Shown: piece after piece, positions 46,340-56,649 of the stretch
How the letters are laid out: each line of letters opens with the position of its first letter
Numbering within the stretch: the stretch's first letter is position 1
Source of the DNA: an uncultured Paracoccaceae bacterium
Lineage (GTDB): Bacteria; Pseudomonadota; Alphaproteobacteria; Rhodobacterales; Rhodobacteraceae
Assembly (NCBI GenBank): GCA_913061275.1
Contig: CAJXSR010000015.1
Span: forward strand, 23,524-87,523
DNA length: 64,000 nucleotides
Direction: 5' to 3'
Position numbers and translations under genes: made by a program
Notes under the pieces: model-generated
Seen by the model: the letters and a program-made list of their open reading frames with translations, nothing else
Database searches by the model: none
What the model was told of the DNA's origin: nothing

Positions 46340-47364
46340 TACTCGCGTCCCCCGTAGCGTATGCGTGGATCAAGCAACATCAAAAGCACATCCGAAATCA
46401 TGGTGCCAATCAAGGTTAAAAGTGCGACAAACAATAAAATAAACCCAGCAAGGAACTGATCTTGTGATTTTAAAGCGGTTAGCAGTGCAGGGCCAATAGT
46501 TTGCAGACCTAAAACGACCGAAACCAAAACTGAACCAGATATCATGGACGGTAGCAAATTGCCTATGTCGGCCACAAAGGGGTTTAGGGCGACGCGTAAG
46601 GGGTATTTTGCCAATAGTTTGGCAGGTCGCACACCTTTGGCCCGTGCTGTTTCCACATAGGGTTTATCCAATTCGTCTAGCATATTGGCGCGTAGCCTTT
46701 GCATCATTGCGGCAGCCCCTGATGTGCCGATTACAAATGTTGGGATGATGAGGTGTAGCAGAATTGATTTTACCTTGGTAAAATTCATAGGCTCGCCCTC
46801 TAATTCAGGTGCCATAAGCCCGCCAATCGGTAGGTTTAGGTATTTTTGCCCGTAGTAAAATAGGATCAAAGCTAACAGAAAATTCGGGGTTGCCAGCCCA
46901 AGGTAGCCGATAAACGATGATGTATAATCCACCCATGTTTTTGAACGTGCTGCGGCTAAAACACCCAAAGGCAGGGCAACTATATAGACAAATAGAACTG
47001 CTGCCAAATTAACCAGAACCGTAAGCCATAATGCTTGCCCGACAATTTCTGACACCGGTTGGTCAAACTCAAACGACCAACCAAAATCGCCCTGTATTAA
47101 CCCCGAAAACCCATACTGGCCTGGCCAAAACCCAATCCATATAAAATATTGTTCTACAAGGGGGCGATCCAGCGCATATTCGCGGCGCAAAAATTCGGCC
47201 TTGGCCACACCAGCATCTTGGCCCGTTGCCTGCAATTCGGCTATTTGATTGGTCAGATAGTTACCAGGTGGCAGGTTGATAATCATAAAGATCAGGGCAG
47301 AGACCAGCAAAAGGGTCATTAGCATGGTCATGAACCGATAGAGCGCGTAGCGTAAAATTATCAT
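46339..47364 (-). CDS. yejB: Peptide ABC transporter permease, YejB type
   Basis: 341 aa, six helices. LLVSALIFMIINLPPGNYL near residue 19 and the EAA loop DKPYVETARAKGVRPAKLLAKYPLR near 234. Overlaps yejA by ATGA. Confidence 0.93.
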   Translation of the reverse strand: MIILRYALYRFMTMLMTLLLVSALIFMIINLPPGNYLTNQIAELQATGQDAGVAKAEFLRREYALDRPLVEQYFIWIGFWPGQYGFSGLIQGDFGWSFEFDQPVSEIVGQALWLTVLVNLAAVLFVYIVALPLGVLAAARSKTWVDYTSSFIGYLGLATPNFLLALILFYYGQKYLNLPIGGLMAPELEGEPMNFTKVKSILLHLIIPTFVIGTSGAAAMMQRLRANMLDELDKPYVETARAKGVRPAKLLAKYPLRVALNPFVADIGNLLPSMISGSVLVSVVLGLQTIGPALLTALKSQDQFLAGFILLFVALLTLIGTMISDVLLMLLDPRIRYGGRE

Positions 47365-49280
47365 TGCGCGGCCCCGCTGTCATCAAAGTAAAACTCATCC
47401 ATTCTGTGGATGCCGAAATGCGCACCCGGTTCCCAAGACCAGATTGCTTTTTGTGGGACGTTGCGCAATTTATTAGAAACCACAACAGGTTGAGGGGCTT
47501 CCGTTAAAACGCTTATTCCATAAACTTGTTCAGCATGTATTTTTAACATTTTGCGCCAAATTTTACTGCGCTGTCTGTCTGTGAATGCCTGATCCCAAGA
47601 TACCGCTAAATACAGCAATCTGCGGGCCTCTAACATATCAGGTTTTTCACCTGCTTCTCCGCCAGTTTGGTAGTATTGCCCCCATTTCGGCCATGCAAAG
47701 AAATCTTGTTGGCGTGGCGCTAAATAGGCAGGTGATGTATAGGGCTGTGGTATGCCATTATCCCAGCCGAACCAGACTGCGGCCATAGACGTGCCTGCGT
47801 TTACACGGTTGCGAAGAATGTCGCGTTCAAGTGGGCGCACAATAAGCTTTACACCAATGTCGCGCCAAGTATCAGTAATGATAGACAGGGCATTTTCAAC
47901 TTCTTGGCGTTCACCTGAAGTTTCCACAACAAGCTGCAAAGGCCGCCCGTCATGCAACAGGCGAATACCGTCCGCACGGCGTTCATCAAGCCCCATCTCA
48001 TCCAATAATTCATTGGCAAGCTCCGTATCATACTGCGCCCATGCAGACCTATTTTCTGGGTCAAAAAACGGGCTGGCGGGCAGGGCTGTCATGGCACTTT
48101 CCTTAGCTAAGCCAAAATAGAGTGTGCGGTTTATCATGCGTCGGTCAATAGATATGGAAAGTGCGCGGCGAAATCGAATATCGCGCAAAACGCCGCGCCA
48201 AGTAGGGTCGGCGTAATTTAGATTTGGATAAATTGTGATTTGCGAAGCGGCACCATTTGCCCACAATAAAGTTTTATATTTACCGCCGTCTTTTTCGCCT
48301 TTTTTCAAAATGGATATATCTTTAAAACTAAGACCGCGCGCTTGCAGATCAGCCTCACCTGCGTTGGTTTTCGCTGCAACCAGCCCCGCGCCAACGACGC
48401 TCATTTCAACGCGGTCAATATAGGGTAGCTGCACCCCATTTGCATCAATTCGGTGGTAATATGGGTTGCGCGTAAATATCCGTCTGCGTTTCGTGCCTTT
48501 TTTATCAATAACCCAAGGTTGCAAAGTAGGAAGATCGCCATTGTCAAACTTATACATGTTATCAAGTTTATTGTGCAAAGCGGCCCAACTGCGGACTTTT
48601 TTCTTTTTGATTGCGTGTTCCAATAAATACGGGTCAGCGAATTTCTGATGATAGTGTTTTAAGTAATGTGCAGGGCGAAATATGAAAGGGGGGCGGGCTT
48701 GCGCCAATGTTTGTATGAATTGTGGGTTGGATTTTTCCCACTCGTAAATAACAGTTTGAGGGTCTGGAAAAGATACTTTTGGTAGTTTTCCGTCGACACG
48801 TAAAAAATCGGGTGGCCCAGAAGGCGTTAGTTCTTTGTTATTTGCAACATGTACCCACCAATATTCGAAATCGGCCGATGTAAAGGGTTTACCATCCGAC
48901 CAGCGATGACCTTTGCGCAAATGCAGCGTGAATTTTTTATTTTTCCCATTCTCAAGGTTGGCCAGAATATCGGGCGTTAAGGCGTATTTTTCATTAAAGA
49001 TAACCAAACGGGCATAGCCATAAACCACCATTTGCCGGATGTCTTTTGTACGTGTGACCATAGTGCGCAACGTGCCACCTTGTTTGCCAAATTTGCGCCA
49101 TTTTGACTTTAGATCAACGATTAAGGGTTCGTCTGGTATGCGGTTTTCAACGCTAGGCAGAAGCCCTGATTTCACGGCCTCATTTAACGACGCACTTTCA
49201 TAAACCAATGTAGCCATTGCTGCCTGCGCAAGACAAACCACAAGTACGATGCCATAACAAAAGCCCTTAAACTTAAGCAT
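47361..49280 (-). CDS. yejA: Peptide ABC transporter binding protein, YejA type
   Basis: Periplasmic family 5 binding protein. The ATG at 49280 is preceded by AAGGTG at a good distance and gives a clear signal peptide (MLKFKGFCYGIVLVVCLAQA, cleaved near AMA), 639 aa; an upstream start at 49307 would add nine residues and break the signal. Binding-protein features: LHLRKGHRWSDGKPFTSADFEYWW near residue 121 and FRRALSISIDRRMINRTLYFG near 370. It overlaps yejF by 8 bases. Probably brings in oligopeptides. Confidence 0.92.
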   Translation of the reverse strand: MLKFKGFCYGIVLVVCLAQAAMATLVYESASLNEAVKSGLLPSVENRIPDEPLIVDLKSKWRKFGKQGGTLRTMVTRTKDIRQMVVYGYARLVIFNEKYALTPDILANLENGKNKKFTLHLRKGHRWSDGKPFTSADFEYWWVHVANNKELTPSGPPDFLRVDGKLPKVSFPDPQTVIYEWEKSNPQFIQTLAQARPPFIFRPAHYLKHYHQKFADPYLLEHAIKKKKVRSWAALHNKLDNMYKFDNGDLPTLQPWVIDKKGTKRRRIFTRNPYYHRIDANGVQLPYIDRVEMSVVGAGLVAAKTNAGEADLQARGLSFKDISILKKGEKDGGKYKTLLWANGAASQITIYPNLNYADPTWRGVLRDIRFRRALSISIDRRMINRTLYFGLAKESAMTALPASPFFDPENRSAWAQYDTELANELLDEMGLDERRADGIRLLHDGRPLQLVVETSGERQEVENALSIITDTWRDIGVKLIVRPLERDILRNRVNAGTSMAAVWFGWDNGIPQPYTSPAYLAPRQQDFFAWPKWGQYYQTGGEAGEKPDMLEARRLLYLAVSWDQAFTDRQRSKIWRKMLKIHAEQVYGISVLTEAPQPVVVSNKLRNVPQKAIWSWEPGAHFGIHRMDEFYFDDSGAAQ

Positions 49281-51063
49281 AACAACGCACCTTATGCCCA
49301 GTTTCAATCTCTGTCAGCGGCGGTATAGTGGTTTTGTCAAAACGATACGCATCCGCCCAAGAACCGGGCGCACCAGCCCCAAGGGCTACCAAGTCAAGAT
49401 CAATCGGGCGGTGAATGTCTGGTTCTGGTTGGGCTGCAATCAATGCCTTTGTGTATGGATGCTTTGGGTTTGCAAATAACGTACAGGGTGGTGCTTGTTC
49501 AACCACAAGACCTTGCCGCATCACGGCGACTTCATCTGCAATGCGTGCAACAACCGCAAGATCGTGAGAGATAAACAGATATGACAGTTGCCGCTGATCC
49601 CTTATTTCTTCTAGTAGCGTTAAAATTTGATCTTGAACTGATACATCAAGGGCCGAAGTAGGCTCATCACAAACCAGAAGTTTTGGGTTTAGTATCAAAG
49701 CCCGCGCGATGGATAACCGTTGCCTTTGGCCACCTGAAAATGCGTGTGGATAGCGGCGCAACATGTTGCCATCCAATCCAACCTGCTGAAGCACCTCTTG
49801 CGCTCGATCACTGCGTTCAGATTTTGTACCTATGGCATGTATGTCCAGTGGTTCAGTTAGCGTATCTCTGATTTGCATGCGCGGGCTTAGCGATGAATAG
49901 GGGTCTTGAAACACCATCTGCGCTTGCTTTTGGAATGCGCACTTACTGGCAAAATCCAATGATTGTACTTCTACAGGTTCTGCATTTTGTTCAGCTATAA
50001 ACTTAACACTGCCTCCATGATCGGGCTTTTCCGTCCCCAGTGCAATGCGGGCGCAGGTGGACTTTCCTGATCCAGACTCGCCCACAACCGCTAGGGTTTT
50101 CCCGCGTTGCAGTTGTAAATCAACACCGCGCAAAGCTTTTATTAATACAGGCGCCTTCCATGCAGATGTGCTGCGTGCCTGAAACGTTTTTGAAATATTG
50201 TGCATGTCCAATATCAGGTCATCATGCGCCACAGGTGGGGTCATTTCAGGGGTTTCAGGAATAATGGGGGCCGTTGCAAACAGTTTTTTTGTATAGGGGT
50301 GAGCAGGGCTAGATAAAACCAGACGACTTTCGCCACTTTCCATTATCTTGCCTTTGTTCATAACAACAACCTGATCGGCCATATTGGCAACGACACCTAA
50401 ATCATGCGTAACCAAAATAACCGCCATGCCAGTTTCAACTTGTAAGTCTTTTATAAGCCCCAAAACTTGCGCTTGGGTGGTAACATCAAGCGCAGTTGTA
50501 GGCTCATCTGCAATCAGCAGATCAGGTTTTGCAATCATCGCCATAGCAATCATTGCGCGTTGCAACATCCCGCCTGACATCTCAAAAGGGTAGGCGTTAT
50601 ATGCGCGTTCAGGGTCAACGAAACCAACGCGCGCAAATTTTTCCAATACGTCTTGTTTGACTTTGCGTTTTGAACAATTTCGGTGCAATTCCAATACTTC
50701 AGATACTTGGTGGCCGATTTTATGCAGGGGTGACAATGATCGCATAGGTTCTTGAAAGATCATTGAAATACGATCCCCGCGAATTTCCCTAAGTTGGCGT
50801 TCGTTCAACTTTAATAGGTCAGTATTTGTATTACCTGTCGTAAATAAAATCTGCCCAGATCGTATTTGTGCGGTTTTTGGCAAAACCCCTAAAACCGATC
50901 GGCAACATAAGGTTTTACCAGAGCCAGACTCACCTACAATGGCAAGTGTTTGCCCTTTGTTTAAAGAGAAATTAACATTTTCAACCGTATCTTCAGCTGT
51001 TTTAAATCCAATTCTAAGGTCTTTGACTTCTAACAATGGTGTCATAAGTTGCCTGTCGCCCAA
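49273..51063 (-). CDS. yejF: Peptide ABC transporter ATPase with two nucleotide-binding domains, YejF type
   Basis: 596 aa fused double ATPase. Domain 1: GESGSGKT near residue 39, signature EMSGGMLQRAM near 160, Walker B LLIADEPTTALD. Domain 2: GESGSGKST near 333, FSGGQRQRLSIARAL near 444, [12 protein letters not shown]. The first signature has GGM where GGQ is common, a frequent variant in OppD/DppD-type domains. First gene of the operon; the order F-A-B-E differs from E. coli yejABEF. Confidence 0.94.
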   Translation of the reverse strand: MGDRQLMTPLLEVKDLRIGFKTAEDTVENVNFSLNKGQTLAIVGESGSGKTLCCRSVLGVLPKTAQIRSGQILFTTGNTNTDLLKLNERQLREIRGDRISMIFQEPMRSLSPLHKIGHQVSEVLELHRNCSKRKVKQDVLEKFARVGFVDPERAYNAYPFEMSGGMLQRAMIAMAMIAKPDLLIADEPTTALDVTTQAQVLGLIKDLQVETGMAVILVTHDLGVVANMADQVVVMNKGKIMESGESRLVLSSPAHPYTKKLFATAPIIPETPEMTPPVAHDDLILDMHNISKTFQARSTSAWKAPVLIKALRGVDLQLQRGKTLAVVGESGSGKSTCARIALGTEKPDHGGSVKFIAEQNAEPVEVQSLDFASKCAFQKQAQMVFQDPYSSLSPRMQIRDTLTEPLDIHAIGTKSERSDRAQEVLQQVGLDGNMLRRYPHAFSGGQRQRLSIARALILNPKLLVCDEPTSALDVSVQDQILTLLEEIRDQRQLSYLFISHDLAVVARIADEVAVMRQGLVVEQAPPCTLFANPKHPYTKALIAAQPEPDIHRPIDLDLVALGAGAPGSWADAYRFDKTTIPPLTEIETGHKVRCYA

Positions 51064-51177
51064 ATTACCGAGACAGTTGACCCTTTGAAGTACTCAAAGT
51101 CCTAATATGCCCCCCCAAAATTTATTATGCAGCTTGTTATTCATCTTGCAAGTAACGTTTTAGGACTTGCTGGTTGT

Positions 51178-52146
51178 TTATTTATGAATGCGACGCCCCA
51201 CGCCCCATAAGCATAGCAATTCCACAGCAACATGTGCGCCTGCAATCGCGGTTATCCCTGTGGTGTCATAAGGGGGTGATACTTCCACCACATCCATCCC
51301 TACAAGGTTTATACCTGCCAAATCCCGCAACATAATTGCAGATTGTGCGCTTGTTAAGCCACCCCATACGGGCGTTCCTGTTCCTGGAGCATATGCTGGA
51401 TCAAGGGCATCAATATCAAACGTTAGATATGTGGCGTTATCCCCGACAATGGCTTTAATCTGGCGGGCGGTTTCAACGGGTCCTTGGGTATGAACTGTGC
51501 GCGCATCAATAATATTTACACCCATTGTATCTACATTGGTTGTACGTATTCCAACTTGAACAGATCGTTCAGGTACAACCAAACCTTCTTTGATGGCTTT
51601 GTAAAACATCGTGCCGTGGTCAATGCGATCAGGATCATCGTCTGGCCATGTATCTGTATGCGCATCAAACTGTATCAGTGACAAAGGCCCGTATTTTTCA
51701 ACGTGCGCTTTCAATATGGGGTAAGTGATATAATGGTCGCCGCCCAAACAAAGGGCTGCCGTATCTGTTTTTAATATCCCTGTGATATGCGCCTGTAAAA
51801 CAGCAGGAAAATCTGCGATTTTTGCGTAATCGTAAGCAACATCGCCGTAATCTGCAACGCACATATCAACCATCGGGTCTATATCCCAGCCATATGGGGC
51901 ATCGGGGGCTTGCAAACAGGATGCTTCGCGTATTGCGCGTGGGCCTAACCGTGTGCCAGTACGGTTTGTTGTGGCACTGTCAAACGGTATTCCTGTAACG
52001 GCTACATCAACATCTGTTAGGTCTTTGGTATATGTGCGGCGCAAAAAACTTGTAGCCCCGCCAAAGGTTGCTTCATGAGATTGCCCCTTAAACCCTTTAC
52101 GGGTCAGGGCGGTATCAATTTGCTTTGCCGCGTCTTCTAGTGCCAT
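51178..52146 (-). CDS. speB: Agmatinase/ureohydrolase family protein
   Basis: 322 aa arginase-fold enzyme. Manganese ligands: GGDHYITYP near residue 139, QFDAHTDTWPDDD near 161 and TFDIDALDPAYAPGTGTP near 248. Agmatinase is the best guess (agmatine to putrescine plus urea), though guanidinobutyrase or guanidinopropionase activity cannot be excluded. In this strand it lies 6 bases after dtd. Confidence 0.86.
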   Translation of the reverse strand: MALEDAAKQIDTALTRKGFKGQSHEATFGGATSFLRRTYTKDLTDVDVAVTGIPFDSATTNRTGTRLGPRAIREASCLQAPDAPYGWDIDPMVDMCVADYGDVAYDYAKIADFPAVLQAHITGILKTDTAALCLGGDHYITYPILKAHVEKYGPLSLIQFDAHTDTWPDDDPDRIDHGTMFYKAIKEGLVVPERSVQVGIRTTNVDTMGVNIIDARTVHTQGPVETARQIKAIVGDNATYLTFDIDALDPAYAPGTGTPVWGGLTSAQSAIMLRDLAGINLVGMDVVEVSPPYDTTGITAIAGAHVAVELLCLWGVGRRIHK

Positions 52147-52151
52147 TGTAT

Positions 52152-52595
52152 TTAGCTTTCCGTATCTATCCAGATTGTTACTGGCCCGTCATTAAGTAAT
52201 AAGACTTTCATATCCGCGCCAAATTGACCTGTTTCAACGGGAATGCCAAGAGCTTTGAAGTCGGTAACGAATGCATCGTAAAGTCGTTGACCATCATCAG
52301 GGTTTGCCGCCTTAGAAAACCCAGGACGATTGCCGCGTGAAGTATCCGCGCCTAACGTAAATTGACTGACGATTAACGCAGAGCCACCGGTATCTTGAAT
52401 TGATCGGTTCATGTGCCCTTGATTGTCGCGAAAAATCCGCAGTTTTGAAATTTTAAGGGCAAGTTTTGCACCGACAGCTTCTGTATCACCTTGCATGGCA
52501 CAGATCAGTATAAGCAGGCCTTCACCCACTTTGCCGATAATATCACCATCTACCTCGACTTGCGCCTCGGTCACCCGTTGTATCAATGCCAGCAT
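52152..52595 (-). CDS. dtd: D-aminoacyl-tRNA deacylase
   Basis: 147 aa. Frees tRNA mischarged with D-amino acids or glycine. Starts [17 protein letters not shown]; active-site motifs VSQFTLGAD near residue 78 and [10 protein letters not shown] near 135 (cross-subunit GP motif) are intact. Divergent from the ABC-like gene. Confidence 0.95.
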   Translation of the reverse strand: MLALIQRVTEAQVEVDGDIIGKVGEGLLILICAMQGDTEAVGAKLALKISKLRIFRDNQGHMNRSIQDTGGSALIVSQFTLGADTSRGNRPGFSKAANPDDGQRLYDAFVTDFKALGIPVETGQFGADMKVLLLNDGPVTIWIDTES

Positions 52596-52715
52596 ATCAG
52601 TTAGTCGCCTTTTGGGTTATTTCTTATTATATTAGTCATCGCTGGCTTTCGATAAAAAAGCAGCATAACATTATATAATGTGTTCGCAATTAGATGTGGG
52701 CAAGTCCAGTAACGA

Positions 52716-55700
52716 TTGGAGTTATTTATTCATAAGAACCTATTTAAATTTATATGGGAATATTCCAAACGCGAGCAAGTGGTTTTATTAGTCACAACGA
52801 TTGCCCTATTTCCGTTGTTATATCTTACTCTTGAGTTACCTAAACGCATTATCAATGACGCTATAGGCGCGTCGAAAACACAGGTCATATTCTTTAATAT
52901 TGATATAGGGCAAGTAACTTTTCTTGCCATTCTGTGCACGTTGTTTTTAGCGTCCGTTTTAGCGCATGGCCTTTTGAAGATGCGTATTAATACAATGAAG
53001 GGTTCATTGTCTGAAAGGTTGTTGCGCCGTTTTCGCTATCAACTTATCAATCGTGTTTTGCGGTTCCCACAGCCCTATTTTAGGCGAACATCACAGGCAG
53101 AAGTCGTATCTATGATAACGTCAGAGTCTGAACCTTTGGGGGGGTTGATGGGGGACGCAATCGCAACGCCTGTTCTGCAAGCAGGGCAAATGCTGACGAT
53201 CCTTACGTTTCTATTTTTGCAAAGTATCTGGTTTGGTTTGGCCGCTGTTGCGCTAATTCCCGTTCAAGCTTGGATTATTCCGAAGCTACAAAGAAGGGTA
53301 AACATACTGAATAAAAGACGGATTATTGAGCTTCGCAAACTGTCTACAGAGATAGGGGAAAGTGCGGCGGGTGCCAGTACCTTGCGTGCAAATGGTGGCT
53401 GGAATTATAGGTTGGCCTTAATCTCAGATCGGTTGGGAAGGCTATATAATCTTCGCCTTGAGATTTTTCAAAAAAAGTTTTTCATGAAGTTTGTAAATAA
53501 CTTTATCACACAGCTCACCCCGTTTTTCTTTTTCTCATTAGGGGGTTATTTGGTTATTATAGGAAGTGTTTCTTTGGGCGCGTTGGTCGCGGCACTAGCT
53601 GCGTATAAAGATCTGTCATCGCCTTGGAAAGAACTGCTGACATACTATAACCAAGTACAAGACATGTCTTTGCGCTGGGGTGTCATAACAGAACGTTTTG
53701 CACCTAAAGGGATGATAAACGAAGATTTGTTTAAGGATCACCATGAAGCGCCAACATCATTAAAAGGCGAAATTGTTCTTAACAATGTAACAGTATGCGA
53801 CAGTGATGGCGCAACTGTTCTTGAAGATTTAAGTGTTACTTTTCCAACAGCGGGTACAATAGCCGTGGCCAGCTCTAGTGAAGCAGACCGGCAGGCAATG
53901 GCTGAACTATTAGCGCGTGAGATTTTGCCAACACAAGGTAGCATCACAGTTGCCGGGCATGAGTTTAACACCTTGCAGCAAAGCGTGGTTGCTACCCGAA
54001 TTGGATTTGCAAATTCACGCCCCTACATTTTTGATGGAACTGTTGGTGAGAACATCAGTATGCCGTTAAAGATGAAGCCTGCGAGTGAAACAAGCGATAT
54101 ACCCATAAGTGATAGGCAAAAGAAGAAACAAGAAGAAGCAAAGCTTTCAGGCAACAGCACTGATCTATTGGCTGCGAATTGGTATGATATTAAGCTAACC
54201 GGATTAGAAACCGATGCGAGCATTCGCGATTGGTGGCTGACAATGGCTGAAGGAATGGGAATTGCAGATGATCTGTTTCAGCGCGGCATTTTGCAAAGTT
54301 TTGAACAGAATAAACGCCCGGAACTGGCCAAAAAACTTGTCGAACTTAGGCCAATAGTTGCGCAGAAAATAAAACAGGCGGGATTGGAAAACCTACTGCA
54401 TGGCTTTGAAAAGGATCAGTTCAATCCCGAACTTACAGTTGTTGAAAACCTGCTTTACGCATCTCCTCGCACCCAAGTTACACAAATCGCATTGGCGTCA
54501 GATGATGACTTTTTAAAGCTTTTACAAGAATTGAAACTTGATAAAGAAATATTAAAACTATCATTTAGGTTGATAGAGATGCTGCGTCAGACTTTTGGAA
54601 AAGATGGCATAGAGCATCCGCTTTTTGTGAAGCTTGGTCTTGATCCGAAAGCCTATATTGAAACCTTAGATTTGATGCTAAAAAGCCAGAATGTTGACGC
54701 CAAAGTTCTTAAAGACCACGAACTGGCGTTGTTTATGACAGTACCGTTAAGTATTTCCGCAGAAAAAATTGGCTCTAACTTTTCTGCTGCAATGCGGCAA
54801 AGGATATTAGACTTACGTGTTGCTAATTTTGATCTATTACAAAAACGCCTAACCAATCTATTTTCGCCACTTGATGATACGATTTTTTGTTCCGGCTTTT
54901 CTGTTTTAGAAAATGTTATATTTGGTAAGTTGTCTACTTCCAACAAGGCAAACTGCGATAAGTTAATTTCACTTGTCGCAGAAGTTCTTCTTGATGCAGA
55001 TTTGAAGCGGCTGATCGCGGAATTGTCCTACGACATTCAAACAGGATTGGGTGGGGCGAACCTATCTAGCTTTGATGCTGAACATCTGGCGTTTGCACGT
55101 GCTGCTATAAAAATGCCAGATATTTTGATTTTAGATCAGGTTCTAGCAAGTTATGACCCAGAAACACGACTGGCTGCATCTATAAAACTACGTCATGCGA
55201 TGCCAGATACAACGATCATTTACCTTGAAGAAGCATTTTTAAACCCGCAAAATTTTAACGTTCATATTGAATTACAAAAAGGACGCATTCAGAAAAACGA
55301 AGTGGAAGATATGGATGTGGGTGATGATCTGATACTTGCTAACATGAATAATAAAGTGCGTGCTTTTGAGACGGCAGGCGTGTTTTCTGGTTTGGATCGA
55401 AAACAATTACGCATACTTGCTTTTGGAACGCACTGGTATTCTGCGAATGCAGGGGACTATATTTTCCATAAAGGGGATGACTCTTATGATGGTGCATATT
55501 TGATCTTAGAAGGCGAAGCTGGATTATATGAGCCTGTTGAAGGCGGCGAAGACAATTTGGTTTTAACCGTTCAAAAAGGAAGCCTAGTTGGTGAAATTTC
55601 TCTTATTCTAGATCAACCAAGAAAACTGCATATGCGAGCGCATACAGACATGAAAGCGCTAAGGGTGGGCAAAGAAGAGTTTTTATCTGTCATAAAAAGC

Positions 55701-55754
55701 GATGCCAAAGTTGGGTATACAATATTAGAACAAGTCGCCAGCTATATTAGGTAA
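52716..55754 (+). CDS. ABC-exporter-like protein with degenerate NBD and C-terminal cNMP-binding domain
   Basis: 1012 aa. Residues about 1-320 form an ABC exporter membrane domain (LRRFRYQLINRVLRFPQPYFRR near 103). An NBD-like region follows, but the P-loop position (about 383-392) reads AVASSSEADR without a GKS/T, the signature position near 780 reads LGGANLSSFD, Walker B is ILILDQ (Gln for Glu, about 803-808) and the H-loop His is replaced by Glu (YLEEAF). About 280-300 extra residues are inserted between Q-loop and signature. The C-terminus (about 880-1012) is a cyclic-nucleotide-binding domain. The start is TTG at 52716, or ATT at 52728 which has GGAG at ideal spacing. Probably not an ATPase. 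Confidence 0.83.
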   Translation: MELFIHKNLFKFIWEYSKREQVVLLVTTIALFPLLYLTLELPKRIINDAIGASKTQVIFFNIDIGQVTFLAILCTLFLASVLAHGLLKMRINTMKGSLSERLLRRFRYQLINRVLRFPQPYFRRTSQAEVVSMITSESEPLGGLMGDAIATPVLQAGQMLTILTFLFLQSIWFGLAAVALIPVQAWIIPKLQRRVNILNKRRIIELRKLSTEIGESAAGASTLRANGGWNYRLALISDRLGRLYNLRLEIFQKKFFMKFVNNFITQLTPFFFFSLGGYLVIIGSVSLGALVAALAAYKDLSSPWKELLTYYNQVQDMSLRWGVITERFAPKGMINEDLFKDHHEAPTSLKGEIVLNNVTVCDSDGATVLEDLSVTFPTAGTIAVASSSEADRQAMAELLAREILPTQGSITVAGHEFNTLQQSVVATRIGFANSRPYIFDGTVGENISMPLKMKPASETSDIPISDRQKKKQEEAKLSGNSTDLLAANWYDIKLTGLETDASIRDWWLTMAEGMGIADDLFQRGILQSFEQNKRPELAKKLVELRPIVAQKIKQAGLENLLHGFEKDQFNPELTVVENLLYASPRTQVTQIALASDDDFLKLLQELKLDKEILKLSFRLIEMLRQTFGKDGIEHPLFVKLGLDPKAYIETLDLMLKSQNVDAKVLKDHELALFMTVPLSISAEKIGSNFSAAMRQRILDLRVANFDLLQKRLTNLFSPLDDTIFCSGFSVLENVIFGKLSTSNKANCDKLISLVAEVLLDADLKRLIAELSYDIQTGLGGANLSSFDAEHLAFARAAIKMPDILILDQVLASYDPETRLAASIKLRHAMPDTTIIYLEEAFLNPQNFNVHIELQKGRIQKNEVEDMDVGDDLILANMNNKVRAFETAGVFSGLDRKQLRILAFGTHWYSANAGDYIFHKGDDSYDGAYLILEGEAGLYEPVEGGEDNLVLTVQKGSLVGEISLILDQPRKLHMRAHTDMKALRVGKEEFLSVIKSDAKVGYTILEQVASYIR

Positions 55755-56442
55755 ACATGGTATCGGATTTTTCTTGAACATGATCCATTCCCATTGCCGT
55801 TATATAATGCTTGATCTTATGATCTGGCCCAATATGTGCTTCTTCCGTATCCAAAACGACCACGTCACCTACATGTTTCCAACGCCAACCAGGAAATCTG
55901 GTAACGCTATCATCCTTACGGTTGAAGTTTTTAATCGAATTCTTTTTTACCCGTACAGGCCAGCCTTTTCTAACCACTTTAGGTGCTGCAAAATTAATTG
56001 CCTCTAGCTTTAACCTAGAGGCAAGCAGTTGACTGCTGGCAGCCCCTAATGAATGGCCCGTAACCTTTTTGATTTTATACAGCTTAGCAAAAGCCTCTAT
56101 TTCCTTTGAGTGTGCCAAGAAACCTTTATGATATACAATTCCTTTTGGCTTAAATAAACGTTTCAACTTATCGACTAACGCTAATACCCCATAATTTAAA
56201 TTGTAACGGGTGTAATCCTCGATAGAGTCTGAACCTGGAATAACCAATATGCCACCCTCCAAAGCAAACGCTTCGGCTTCATTTATGTCATAAGTTTCTA
56301 TGACTTTTACCTCTGTATTATCCGGTAAGGTAAAAGCTTTCATCTTACGTGTTTCATAGTCGCTATCGGCCTCATTGTGGTGCCGCTTACGTGTATAAGC
56401 CTCTTCAATTAGGCTGGCTGCATTCATTGGTGTAAAGTCCAT
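55747..56442 (-). CDS. Class 3 lipase-like alpha/beta hydrolase
   Basis: 231 aa from the ATG at 56442, which has GGGGA six bases upstream; a TTG at 56454 would lie directly against its own GGAGG. Nucleophile motif VTGHSLGAASSQLLA near residue 130, INFAAPKVV, acid DDSVTRFPGW and a late His in GPDHKIKHY fit lipase_3. No signal peptide and many charged residues, so cytosolic or exported by another route. Its 3' end overlaps the convergent ABC-like gene by 8 bases. Confidence 0.8.
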   Translation of the reverse strand: MDFTPMNAASLIEEAYTRKRHHNEADSDYETRKMKAFTLPDNTEVKVIETYDINEAEAFALEGGILVIPGSDSIEDYTRYNLNYGVLALVDKLKRLFKPKGIVYHKGFLAHSKEIEAFAKLYKIKKVTGHSLGAASSQLLASRLKLEAINFAAPKVVRKGWPVRVKKNSIKNFNRKDDSVTRFPGWRWKHVGDVVVLDTEEAHIGPDHKIKHYITAMGMDHVQEKSDTMFT

Positions 56443-56649
56443 TTTGTTCCCCAATCCTCCAATATACCAATTAGTCTGTCATAGATGGTTGTATAAGATA
56501 AGTGACATAGCTCACCTATCGAAAACAAAAGCAGGTACAAAAGGTTTGTGGCTTTTGGGTTAGGTTAGAACTGGGCATCACGAGATTTAATGCAACGCTA
56601 TAGATGCGAGATAGGTTCGTAGTTTCAGTTCGTCCTTGCTAGGCTGAGT

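Noticed and set aside
48000..48120. Plus-strand reading frames across yejA and other large minus-strand genes
   Set aside because: Shadow frames with no ribosome site or family similarity; the opposite strand is clearly coding.
51100..51130. Poly-C tract before yejF as a phase-variation switch
   Set aside because: Only eight C and far from a start codon; no frame effect and no other repeat evidence.
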